DNA of 64,000 nucleotides from Schizochytrium sp. CCTCC M209059 (lineage: Eukaryota > Sar > Bigyra > Thraustochytrida > Thraustochytriidae). Every line of letters begins with the position of its first letter. Position 1 is the first letter of the stretch. A program made the position numbers and the translations under genes. The notes under the pieces were generated by a model. That model saw only the letters and a list, made by a program, of their open reading frames with translations, had not been told where the DNA came from and ran no database searches. Location of the stretch: NCBI GenBank assembly GCA_000818945.1, contig KN805387.1, positions 486,783-550,782 on the forward strand, written 5' to 3'. This document shows, one piece after another, positions 1 through 8,957 of this stretch.

Positions 1-42
1 CGCGAGGGGGCGTCGCCAGGCACCGTTTGGCAGAAGCTTTTC

Positions 43-44
<2 letters not shown>

Positions 45-73
<29 letters not shown>

Positions 74-119
74 CTTCTTCTTCTTCTTCTTCTTCTTCTT
101 CTTCTTCTTCTTCTTCTTC
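45..119. repeat. (TTC)25 trinucleotide array
   Basis: Twenty-five uninterrupted copies of TTC (GAA on the other strand), followed by GTC-rich sequence. It is a pure homopurine/homopyrimidine tract able to form triplex DNA. Frames through it give only poly-Phe or poly-Lys and are not believable proteins. Confidence 0.95.
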
Positions 120-167
120 GTCGTCATCGTCGTCGTCGTCTTCTTCTTCGCCGTCTTCGTCGTCGTC

Positions 168-207
168 GAGTCTTCGAGTCTTCGAGTCTCCGAGTCTTCG
201 AGTCTTT
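168..207. repeat. 8-bp tandem repeat GAGTCTTC x5
   Basis: Five nearly perfect copies of GAGTCTTC in direct tandem, with one T-to-C change in the third copy. Noncoding flank. Confidence 0.85.
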
Positions 208-482
208 CTGGCTGCCGCGGCAAAGCAGCGAGCATTTGCGTCGAGGCGTGTCGAGTCCGAGTTGCGGAAGGGTGATCACTGGCGGGGATGCAGGCAGGAG
301 CAGGGAAGTATGCCACGCACGGAGGAGGATCGCGGCGAGGGTGGCGGGAGAAAGCCGAGACGCGCTCGACGCTAGCACGCGCACACTTGCACGCAAACAG
401 CTTTGGTGGAAGGCAGACACGAGACCGCTCGGGGGACCGGGGATTGGAGAGGGAAGCTGCTCGAGGATGAAGACGCACGTAG

Positions 483-504
483 ACGTATACGTATACGTAT
501 ACGT
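483..504. repeat. ACGTAT hexamer array
   Basis: Three and a half copies of the self-complementary hexamer ACGTAT, so the tract is an extended palindrome. TACGTA palindromes recur in several other intergenic places of this window. Confidence 0.8.
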
Positions 505-842
505 GAATTGTAGCATCGTTCATGGAGGCGGTGGCTATTTGTGGGCATAGTATGCCGGAGCTGCAGCCGCCTCTGTCAGATAGATCTTGGAGCCTGCGCG
601 CGGTGCACGGCGCTCGCTTGTGTGCGTGGTTTGCTGCACGCTTGAGCGAGGTGAAGGGCGGTGCGTTCGGGGGCCATTGGTGAAGACGAGCGCCCGAAGC
701 CGTCGCGCAAAGAGAGGAGGGAGCGTTGGGCGGGCAGCTTGAGGCGAAATCGAGACCGTGAGGTCGACTGCGACATTGACGGGGCGTTGCTACGTTGCGA
801 CGCTCCTGCGCGAGCGAGATTGCCGCCGATCGGGAGCCAGGC

Positions 843-904
843 GTAAGTGCGGGAAAATCAGCACTGTTTTCACCCCAAAAGACCTCCTATTGATTTAATT
901 TTAG
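843..904 (+). other. Candidate 62-nt spliceosomal intron
   Basis: The interval begins with GTAAGT and ends with a T-rich run and TTTTAG, with CTATTGAT as a possible branch region about 15 nt before the acceptor. No ATG-initiated frame crosses it convincingly, so the transcript would be a leader or noncoding RNA. Sequence pattern only. Confidence 0.3.
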
Positions 905-2094
905 TCTTATGAAGGTCATAAACTTGTGATGCGACACAACTTCATCATCGCAAGCCGAGAGTATGCCAGAGCGGAGGCGATCTTCTAAGCTTTTCTTCGG
1001 TACTTACGGGGTCTAAGCTGGCACACTTTGACGCCGCAGCCTTGGGGCTTTAATATGGTCGGGAGAGAGGACCGTCGAAATGTAGCATAAAATCGTCTTT
1101 TTGGTGGACCTCAATTGCTATTTACACAACTTAGTTTCGGGCTGCGCGCGATACTGATTTCGAGAGATTTGGACCGGGGGATTTGGCGCGCAACGTTTTC
1201 TCCCTCGTGGAGCTTTCTGGAGTGACTTATCGCTTCGAGAGAAAATCGGTACTTGCCCCCCCCCAAAAAAATATGAAAGATTGCTTGGCGCAAAACATCT
1301 GTCGGGCCTTTCCACGTACGTACGAGCCTGGGACGCCTCATGAGCTAAAGAAGTGTCGATCAGGTCTACATTGCTTCATTGGGCGTTGGAATGTACTTGC
1401 GGCTTTCTAGAGCGCTGAAAGGTCCTCATCTCTAGCTTAGAGGTGATCTGAAAGAGAGCAGGTGAGCCGTCAAGAGCTCCCAAGTCTTATTCAAGTCTTT
1501 TCGATAATCGGGAAAAGGAGGAGGGAGCTGTCAATGGCTGCAGCAGACTCTTTGCGGCGCCAGGCTCATTGATAGTGATAGCCGAAAAAAGATGTAAGGC
1601 GCAGTGGCGCGCCAGCGAACCTTTAAATGTATCCTACCATACAAACAAACGAACGGGGAGAAAAAAAAAGTATCCGTTGGAGAAATATGCGGCCGGGCGG
1701 CACGGGCTGAGGCAGGCTACGATTCTCAAGGCTCTGAAGGCTAGAGCGATCGATCAAAGGAAAGAACGTGAGAAGGAGGAGCGCCGCAAGTCAGAAGCGG
1801 TCAAGCGTTTGTATACGTCGTTTTTTTATACCTTGGTCGTGGGACGTGAGGAGGCACAGGAGACGGCAACGTTGAGCTGACTGACCAAAACCCGAGACAG
1901 GGGTGCGAGCAAGCAAGTGAGCTCTTTGTCGAGGGCGGAGGCTAGCTTGCGTGCCTCTTTCTTCGCTTTCAATCGGAAGTGAACGAGCGCGCGAACGACC
2001 GAGCACGCCCGCTGACGTCGTTTGCTTCATCCCTTTAGAAAAAGAAGTAAAAATTGGAGAAGAAGCTGGAAAAGAAAGAAAACTAAAGAGGCAA

Positions 2095-5000
2095 ATGACG
2101 AAGGACTCGGTGCCAAGCGCCAAAGACCTCAAGGCCTGCGCAAAGCTTCTCAAACAAACGAAAAAGGAGGCAAAAGTCCTCGAGGGTCTAGCCTTGCTTT
2201 CCAAAGCAAACGATCATGTTGCGATCTTTATGGATGAAGGTGCAGCACTCGTACCTCTCGCGGCTCTTATTGACGCGAATAAACTGTCAGAACACGTTGT
2301 AGAGCTGGCACTCGTTGTTTTGGCACGATACTTAGGTCTTGATGGCTCGAACGCGCAAGCATACGTGGCGCAAGGTCAAACAAAAAAGTCATCTCCGTGC
2401 CGCGGCGTTGATCGCTTTATCAAGCTGCTTGGGCACGAGAATCCTTCGATCGTGCAAAGCAGCCTTCAATGTCTTGGCAGCCTTGCCGCAGCCGTCAGTA
2501 CCTTAGAGGATGGATCAGAGTCGCTTGCAATGGTCTCGCTTCGCTGCGCTGATCTCGTACAGAGCGACGACGCGCCCGTTTCGGTTCGTGCTGAAACCCT
2601 TTCCACTTTGCTTCATCTCGTGCTTGCCGGCGCGGAACCTACACCAATTCTCGACGCTGTCTTGCGGGCCTCGACGGCGGAGATTGCTCCACCAGAGATC
2701 CAGGACGCATCCACTAAGATTCTCTACGAGGCCTCCATTCTTCCCACGTGGGGAGCACAGCTTGTAGGCACCACAGATACCGCAAGTCTGATCGTCTCGC
2801 TCTTTGAGGCAGCCGCAAAGCGCCTTACGGACTATGCGCCAGCCAAAGGAGAATCTCCAGAAGACACCGAGATTGCGCTCGCGACAGCTGCGGAAGGCGC
2901 CAAGAGTGCGCTGCTTGTCTTTGTCTGGACGCTTGCACATCTCCCTGAAGAAACAAATAATCTTCCTCAGCCTGACGCCTCCGCTGACGAAGATACGATC
3001 GAGGCCAGCGAAGATACCAATGCTGGTAATGAAACTGCGTGGACTCCATCTGCGGCCTCATTCGAAGCGTTCATTGCTCTCCTGCGCTCAAAGCGTGAAG
3101 GCGTCGTCGACCTTTGTCTCGCGAGTCTCCCTCAACTCCCGGTAAAGTATCTGAAGGAGCTTGCATCGCGCGATGCTGCAAACGTCCTCTTGACCATCCT
3201 CAACGAGCGACGTGACCCGGATTTGATTCAAGCTGAGGAAGAGACTACAGACGAAGAAGCAGAAGCGCAAGAACCAAAACAAGCTTCAGACGCAAGCGCC
3301 ACCGCAGTAGCTCTCGTCGAAGAAACAATCGACTCTTCAGCAATAGTTCAAGAGAGTGCATCACGGAACGATACGCATACTAAAGCCCAGAGCGTTGCTC
3401 TGCCCTTGGAATATGGTTTGCACCAGATGCTTAGCAACATGGAGATTCCAGATGTAAAGATCGACATTCTGAAAGTGGCCATCGCACGTGCGCCTCTTGA
3501 GGCCACGCGAGTTATTATGCGACTTCTGAACGCAAGACAAGCCAGCGATAACCCAGATGCGTACGAGGCATACTACACTACCCTCGTCAAGGAAGGTCTT
3601 TTTCATGCACTTGTCCAAGCAATTGGGGAGACTGACGCCTTGGAGGCTGCCATTCGCGGCATTACTCTTCTCGAGGATCTCGCGAGATGGAATGCGAATC
3701 CAGCGAACCAAACCGCTCTCAAGGAGCCCATTGCCTGGGAACCTCTCTTTACCACTGTTCAAAGCGCGTGCAACAAGCATCTCGAAACAGTCACACATTG
3801 CTTTCTCATTGAACCCATGGGTCACCCCTCGGAGCGCCCTATTCCGGACGACAGTAGATGGGAGCCCAAAGACATTTGCATCGACGACGTGGAAGACGAT
3901 GTCTTCGCCTGCACATACCGACTCTTGTGCGCGGCTGCAGCAGCTGATGACGCTCGCGCATCGGCAGCTGCGGCGGAAGCTCAGAAAGGAGAAACCCCAC
4001 CTTCGCCACCACCGCGATTCTTTGACAGCGCCCTGCTTGCGGACGAGGTAAAATTTGCACTCTTCACCGTCGATGGCCTAGCACGAGCCGTTGCAAATGG
4101 TCTTACGCGAATTCAATTGGCGTCTTTGCGCGCTCTTCGCGCACTTGCTGGGCTCGAAGGCGGCCGATCAGTGCTTTTGTCGCAGCTACTTATTGCGCGA
4201 CGTGAGCGTTCCGAAAATGATCAAGCTGACAATGAAGAGGTCGATCCTGGGGAAAATGCTGAAGATCCCAAAGCCCCAGGGGAAACAAGCGAAGAGGGTC
4301 AGGATTCCGACCAGACAGAGAAAACTCCTCGCTTTGTGGACCACGTCGCCGGCGAAACATTCACAGTGATGCAGGAAACCTGCGCGCTTCTAGCCAGGGT
4401 TCTCTATGATGAAAATCAACACGACAGCGCCGTGCAGTCAGCTGTTCAGGCCCTCTTTGCGCTTTGCAAACAGGCAGGTGTCACGCAAGACTGGGAGCAG
4501 CCGCTTGATGCAGACCTTTTTTGTGCTGCCACACTCAGAGCATCCGTGCTTCCTTGCCTGGTTGCATTCACCGCTTGTGAGACTCTCGGAAGCGACGCGA
4601 CGGACCTCGCGCGCTATTTGATTCTTCGCGGCTCTTGTCGCGAAAGCGCTTGGAAGACATGGGAGGAGCCTCAGATGGACGAGGAAGGTAACCCCGTGCT
4701 CGATGAGGCAGGTGAGCCCGTCATGGTCACCCAAGGTCCGGGCGAGGATCCGAACCACGGCCCGAATCTTGACCAATGGGCTCCATTCCTGAACCAGGTA
4801 AGCCATCTGATTCGCCATGGGCCCCGTACGCAGCATCTCCCTCAAGTCGACGCTCAGACTGCAGTTACAGTTTTGGCGCGCCAGCCTGAATCGGACGCAA
4901 GCGTAGAGCTCGTACAGCATTTGATCACCGCAGGAGCTGAACTCGAGAATGCCACAACTTCGGATGGAATTACTTCGCTCATGTGGGCCGCCGCAAACGG

Positions 5001-7230
5001 AAATGAAAAGGTCGCCCGCGTGCTTTTGCAATCGGGACGCACTGACGTCGACGCTGTCGACAACAGTGGATGTAATGTTTGTTATTGGGCATTTGCAGGA
5101 GGCAAGATTCTTCCTCTTTTGCTAGAGTTCAATGTGGACGTGAATATTTCCCTGGCCGCAAATGGTTCGTATCCCCTGCACTGGGTGTCCAAGGGCGTTT
5201 CACATGAAGGTTTTGCAAGCGAGCCCAGTGTCTACACCGGCTGGCTGGAGGCGCTCATTCAACATGGTGCAGAGGTGGACCTTGTGGATCAACGTGGGCG
5301 ATCGCCGCTGCATGATGCCGTGTCGCATGGACAAACAAGTGCAGCTTTGGACCTCCTTCGGGCAGGCGCAGATCCGAACGTTGTCGACCAAAACGGCAAT
5401 CTCGCGCTACATCTCGCTTGCCAGGGCGAAAGCGTTGATTTGCTCGAGCAGCTGCTCGCGCTTGGAAATAAGCGGCCACTTGTTGAGGGGGTCTTTCACG
5501 ACCATGGGCGTGGCTGCCCGGTTGCGAAGCGAATTGCCTTTCGTGTTGACCGCGCGCTGGATGCTGGCCTCGAGGAGATTTTGCGCCCCAAGATCATTTG
5601 TGATTCCGTTGTGAGCGTCTCGGACTTGCTATGCCATCGCAATGCAGATGGATGGAGCCCCTTCCTTGTTTTATTGACGGGGGATATCGCTCCGTCGATC
5701 CCAGACTTAGCAACGGTTGCTGCGGCGCTTTTCCAGAGAAAATCATCGGCGGAAAGTGACTCGGAAAGAGCCAATGTGGCCTCGGAAGAGTCTCTCTCTG
5801 GTCGCTGGACCCAGCGCGCGGAAATGCTGAAAGCCATTCTGGATCATCCTGCAGTTGATGCTCACGCTCTTGTTTTTGAGCATACAAGTATGGGACAACT
5901 AAGTGCGTTGGGATGCTTCTTGCAGCAAGACATTCCAGAAACAGTCAGCTCCCAGGCTGTGGAGATGCTCGACTGCCTACTGAGCATCTGTGGATCAAAT
6001 GCCGCGCAAGCACTTGTCCTCGCTGACGCGCAGGGGCTCGCGCCATTGCACTATGTGTGCCACCGCCTTCCCAGCATAGCGGTTGCCCAGCGAGTGCTCG
6101 ATGTGCTGAGCGAGCCCGTTGTCGACACAGGGAGCGATAAGCCAACTTCCTGGGAGGTTCCCGAAGATCTCAACGTTGATCCTTTCATCCTGGTTGCACC
6201 AAGACGCGAAGAAAACGAAACGTCAATTGAGCTCTTTAGCTGGCTGCTGGAGCATGGGGCGCGGTTTTCCTCGGTGACGCGGGCTCAGGCCCCACGGCCG
6301 GAATTGCCCGAATGTTTAACGGGAACCCCGCTGACAGTGACGACGATCATGGGCGAGCTCGTCACCGTACAGATCCTCTTGGGGTGCGAGGCAATTGAGC
6401 TGGATGCAAAGGAGGTCGCGACGGGTCGCACAGCGCTGCATCTCGCGTGCTTGCACGGACACACAGATATTGCTATTTACCTTGCCGTAAGTGGCGCAGA
6501 TGTCGAGGTCGCTGATGACGAGAACAGCGAGGTCGCTCTCTTCTTCTGCGTCCGCGGTTCACAGCTTGCCTCGTTGAAGGAGCTCGTAGGATCAAGTGAG
6601 GAGCCAGGCGTCCTTTATGGACAGCTTCATGCCAGCAATAATGACGGAGATTCACCTTTGCTGCTCGCAGAACGCCTCAACATGGGCCCTGGTGGCGAAG
6701 CATATGATGAGGTCGTTCGCTTTCTCCTTGAGGTCTCGCCTGGAAGTGATCGTCCCGAAAATGGGGAGTATGAGGGAAAAGAGGAACCAGCGGTCGATCA
6801 GGACGAGCGAAAATCTCCCAAGTCGTCGCGCTCCTCGAAAGCAAACGCCGCGCAGGAGAACGTAGATCCGATGTGGGCACCACTTGCTTTCGTACAGGGC
6901 GAGACTTGCCGCAAGGTAGCTGCAGGCCGACATTTGCATCTCTGCTTTTCGCGTGGTGTCACATTTTCGCAGTGGCAAGCAGCTGAGAAGGCATGTGCCG
7001 ACGCAGAAAAGGAAAAACAAGAACAAGCACTTGCAGCCACCAAGATCCAGGCAGTCCACCGCGGACGTACACAACGTCTCAGAGGCATCCGCAAGCATGG
7101 TGAGGGTGGCGAAGATGACCGCGATGAAGACGACAAGTCTCGCTCCAAGAAGAAGAGCAAGAACAACAAGAAAAAGGAATCAAGTTCGTCAGACAAAAAG
7201 AAGAAGAAGAAGAAGAAGGAGAAAGCCTAA
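2095..7230 (+). CDS. Armadillo-like / ankyrin-repeat protein with C-terminal IQ motif
   Basis: The product is 1711 residues. The frame is open further upstream but only through a GTG, so the ATG at 2095 is chosen. Residues 1 to about 900 are an Ala/Leu-rich alpha-helical solenoid of armadillo type, broken by acidic low-complexity linkers (for example around 370-410). From about residue 950 to 1130 there are ankyrin repeats (DGITSLMWAAANGN, RSPLHDAVSHG, LALHLACQG), and another clear one sits near residue 1443 (GRTALHLACLHGHTD). An IQ calmodulin-binding motif (ATKIQAVHRGRTQRLRG) lies near residue 1650, followed by a Lys-rich tail. Such ARM-ANK combinations are large scaffolds; a cytoskeletal or ciliary role is a guess. 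There is no catalytic domain. The stop lies 44 bp from the convergent splicing-factor gene. Confidence 0.85.
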   Translation: MTKDSVPSAKDLKACAKLLKQTKKEAKVLEGLALLSKANDHVAIFMDEGAALVPLAALIDANKLSEHVVELALVVLARYLGLDGSNAQAYVAQGQTKKSSPCRGVDRFIKLLGHENPSIVQSSLQCLGSLAAAVSTLEDGSESLAMVSLRCADLVQSDDAPVSVRAETLSTLLHLVLAGAEPTPILDAVLRASTAEIAPPEIQDASTKILYEASILPTWGAQLVGTTDTASLIVSLFEAAAKRLTDYAPAKGESPEDTEIALATAAEGAKSALLVFVWTLAHLPEETNNLPQPDASADEDTIEASEDTNAGNETAWTPSAASFEAFIALLRSKREGVVDLCLASLPQLPVKYLKELASRDAANVLLTILNERRDPDLIQAEEETTDEEAEAQEPKQASDASATAVALVEETIDSSAIVQESASRNDTHTKAQSVALPLEYGLHQMLSNMEIPDVKIDILKVAIARAPLEATRVIMRLLNARQASDNPDAYEAYYTTLVKEGLFHALVQAIGETDALEAAIRGITLLEDLARWNANPANQTALKEPIAWEPLFTTVQSACNKHLETVTHCFLIEPMGHPSERPIPDDSRWEPKDICIDDVEDDVFACTYRLLCAAAAADDARASAAAAEAQKGETPPSPPPRFFDSALLADEVKFALFTVDGLARAVANGLTRIQLASLRALRALAGLEGGRSVLLSQLLIARRERSENDQADNEEVDPGENAEDPKAPGETSEEGQDSDQTEKTPRFVDHVAGETFTVMQETCALLARVLYDENQHDSAVQSAVQALFALCKQAGVTQDWEQPLDADLFCAATLRASVLPCLVAFTACETLGSDATDLARYLILRGSCRESAWKTWEEPQMDEEGNPVLDEAGEPVMVTQGPGEDPNHGPNLDQWAPFLNQVSHLIRHGPRTQHLPQVDAQTAVTVLARQPESDASVELVQHLITAGAELENATTSDGITSLMWAAANGNEKVARVLLQSGRTDVDAVDNSGCNVCYWAFAGGKILPLLLEFNVDVNISLAANGSYPLHWVSKGVSHEGFASEPSVYTGWLEALIQHGAEVDLVDQRGRSPLHDAVSHGQTSAALDLLRAGADPNVVDQNGNLALHLACQGESVDLLEQLLALGNKRPLVEGVFHDHGRGCPVAKRIAFRVDRALDAGLEEILRPKIICDSVVSVSDLLCHRNADGWSPFLVLLTGDIAPSIPDLATVAAALFQRKSSAESDSERANVASEESLSGRWTQRAEMLKAILDHPAVDAHALVFEHTSMGQLSALGCFLQQDIPETVSSQAVEMLDCLLSICGSNAAQALVLADAQGLAPLHYVCHRLPSIAVAQRVLDVLSEPVVDTGSDKPTSWEVPEDLNVDPFILVAPRREENETSIELFSWLLEHGARFSSVTRAQAPRPELPECLTGTPLTVTTIMGELVTVQILLGCEAIELDAKEVATGRTALHLACLHGHTDIAIYLAVSGADVEVADDENSEVALFFCVRGSQLASLKELVGSSEEPGVLYGQLHASNNDGDSPLLLAERLNMGPGGEAYDEVVRFLLEVSPGSDRPENGEYEGKEEPAVDQDERKSPKSSRSSKANAAQENVDPMWAPLAFVQGETCRKVAAGRHLHLCFSRGVTFSQWQAAEKACADAEKEKQEQALAATKIQAVHRGRTQRLRGIRKHGEGGEDDRDEDDKSRSKKKSKNNKKKESSSSDKKKKKKKKEKA

Positions 7231-7274
7231 AGAAACCGAAAGTATAGATTTTGAAATTCTTAGAGGTCCGTTGT

Positions 7275-8387
7275 TCAATTTTCTGCAGCCACGTCGGGAG
7301 CTTGCACTTCGCGTTGATCACGGTCTTCACGCGAGCGGTCGTGAGAACCACGATCCCGATCGCCTCGATCCCGATCGCGACGATCTCTGTCACGAGAGTC
7401 GCGGCCACGGTCTCGATAGTCCCGATCACGATCACGATCCCTGTCGTCATCGCGACGGTCACGACGATCCCGGTCATAACGGTCGTCATCGCGGCGGTCG
7501 CGGCGGTCTCGATCATAGCGGTCGTAACGATCATGGCCACGATCGTAGTCGCGATCGTAGTCGCGATCGCGGTACCGGCGATCGCGATCATAGTCTCGAT
7601 CGCGATACCGGCGGTCGCGATCGTAGTCCCGGTCCCGACGGTCATAGTTACGGTCCCGACGATCGTAGTCGCGATCGCGACGGTCGCCACGACGATCGTC
7701 GCCGCGACGGTCTCGCTGCTGCCGATCACGACCTCCTCTTCCGCCCCCTCCGCGTTGACGACCCTTATCGTTCTTGGCATTCTTGGCTTTCCCGCCTCCA
7801 CTCTTGTCGGCATCGCCGCGCTGCGATCTACGGGGCTTCTCAGCAATAGCAGCATCGAGTGTCTCGCCGTGAAGCTGCAGTTTGCCCTCTTTAGCAGCAG
7901 CAATAGCGGCTTCTGCCTCTGTTTTTTCGAGAAAGCGAACAAAGGCATACTTTGGTCTGCCGCGACCCTTCCGCCGGTCTGGCCTGTAGACGTCGCCAAC
8001 CTTGCCAAAGACCTCAAACGCCTCGCGAAGTTCCTCCCCTGACACATCATCGACAAGGTTGTCCACCTTGAGCGTGATCATGTCGTCAATGCCCTCGGGG
8101 ACCGCAGGCTTGCTGCCTCGGGATGACTTGCCTTTGGCCGGTTTCTCCTCATTCGGATCTTTGGCCTCACCATCGTTGTCACCTTTCCCTGCGCCCCCCT
8201 CGTCCATCTCCGCGTCGCCGTCATTCTCGCCGTCGTTATCCTTTTCGCCGCCGCCGTTGCTCTCGTCCTGGTCGCGGTCATCGTCCTTGTCACCGCCGTT
8301 TTCTTCTTCAACGGCCGCGTCGGCAGTCGCGTCCTGGACCTCGTTCCCGCCCTCCGGGGCCTCCGTCTTCTCCGCGTCCTCCGACAT
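7275..8387 (-). CDS. RRM splicing-factor-like protein with Arg/Asp-rich tail
   Basis: The product is 370 residues from the ATG at 8387 (Met-Ser-Glu-Asp). Residues 1-85 are Asp/Glu/Gly-rich. An RNA-recognition motif follows at about 90-165, with RNP2-like ITLKVDNL and RNP1-like GRPKYAFVRF. The C-terminal half is a long array of Arg-Asp, Arg-Asp-Tyr and Asp-Arg-Arg-Asp units with very few serines. SR proteins of the SRSF2 type have one N-terminal RRM and a C-terminal RS domain and act in splice-site selection; here Asp replaces Ser, so the domain would carry fixed charge and not depend on phosphorylation. A nuclear RNA-processing role is likely; the exact orthologue is uncertain. Transcribed divergently from the RING gene, with a TATATA element about 70 bp upstream. 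Confidence 0.85.
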   Translation of the reverse strand: MSEDAEKTEAPEGGNEVQDATADAAVEEENGGDKDDDRDQDESNGGGEKDNDGENDGDAEMDEGGAGKGDNDGEAKDPNEEKPAKGKSSRGSKPAVPEGIDDMITLKVDNLVDDVSGEELREAFEVFGKVGDVYRPDRRKGRGRPKYAFVRFLEKTEAEAAIAAAKEGKLQLHGETLDAAIAEKPRRSQRGDADKSGGGKAKNAKNDKGRQRGGGGRGGRDRQQRDRRGDDRRGDRRDRDYDRRDRNYDRRDRDYDRDRRYRDRDYDRDRRYRDRDYDRDYDRGHDRYDRYDRDRRDRRDDDRYDRDRRDRRDDDRDRDRDRDYRDRGRDSRDRDRRDRDRGDRDRGSHDRSREDRDQREVQAPDVAAEN

Positions 8388-8957
8388 TGCCGCACAAGCG
8401 CACGCACGCACGTACGCACGCACGATAAACCTTTGCTGCAGGCTTCTGCTCCAAAAGATATATACGTACTACCACCGCGCCATCTGCCATTCCATTGGCA
8501 CTCGCTATACTCATCTCGAGTCATTTCGAGTCATTCATGTTCATTCGGGGGAGACCATACCTTCTTCTTATTCGACGACTTGCTTACACTTTTCTCTAGC
8601 TTGCGATCCTGGTATCCTTGTTGTCCCTTTTGCGCTGGCTGATCGTGGGCTCGGACTAGCCGCTCATCATGACGTGCTCAATGATGCTTTTGATCAACAT
8701 GTATCATCCCGATTTTCCTGTCATTCTTGTATAGTGATAGTAACTTTTGGCTGGGTTGTACTAGACCTTTCTCTATATTTCACTTGCCGCAGCCATTGGA
8801 GCGACAGCGCGGGAAGTTGACTTGCGCAACGAATGGCGCTGTTGCGCAGGAGCAACGGGGCACTTGCTATAAGTCACTTGCGAGCGCCCCCTTTCATCCT
8901 GCCTCGACGCCGCAGAATCGGAAAGTCGCAGGCACGAGGAGGCGCTGCGCGCGGAGC
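8388..8957. other. Divergent intergenic region between RRM and RING genes
   Basis: About 570 bp shared by two head-to-head genes. It holds a CGCAC/CGTAC repeat (8398-8424), the TATATA element for the minus gene, and a TATAAG at 8868-8873 about 85 bp before the ATG of the plus gene. I see no other gene. Confidence 0.5.
8459..8468 (-). promoter_or_regulatory. Putative TATA element beside GTACGTA, promoter of the RRM gene
   Basis: On the minus strand the sequence reads GTACGTATATATC, placing TATATA about 70 bp before the ATG at 8387. A similar GTACGTATATA block occurs at 26389-26400. Assignment is by position and motif only. Confidence 0.4.

Larger units (their letters stand above)
1..2094. other. 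Repeat-rich intergenic flank, no supportable gene
   Basis: About 2.1 kb upstream of the ARM/ankyrin gene. It holds a CTT array, an 8-bp repeat and an ACGTAT array near its left end, then AT-richer unique sequence. Short frames exist on both strands but all are low-complexity or lack an ATG. A good intron-like interval (GTAAGT to TTTTAG, 843-904) hints at an unrecognised transcript. Confidence 0.5.

Noticed and set aside
8727..8957. N-terminal extension of the RING protein
   Set aside because: The extension begins at a TTG and has no ATG before 8958.
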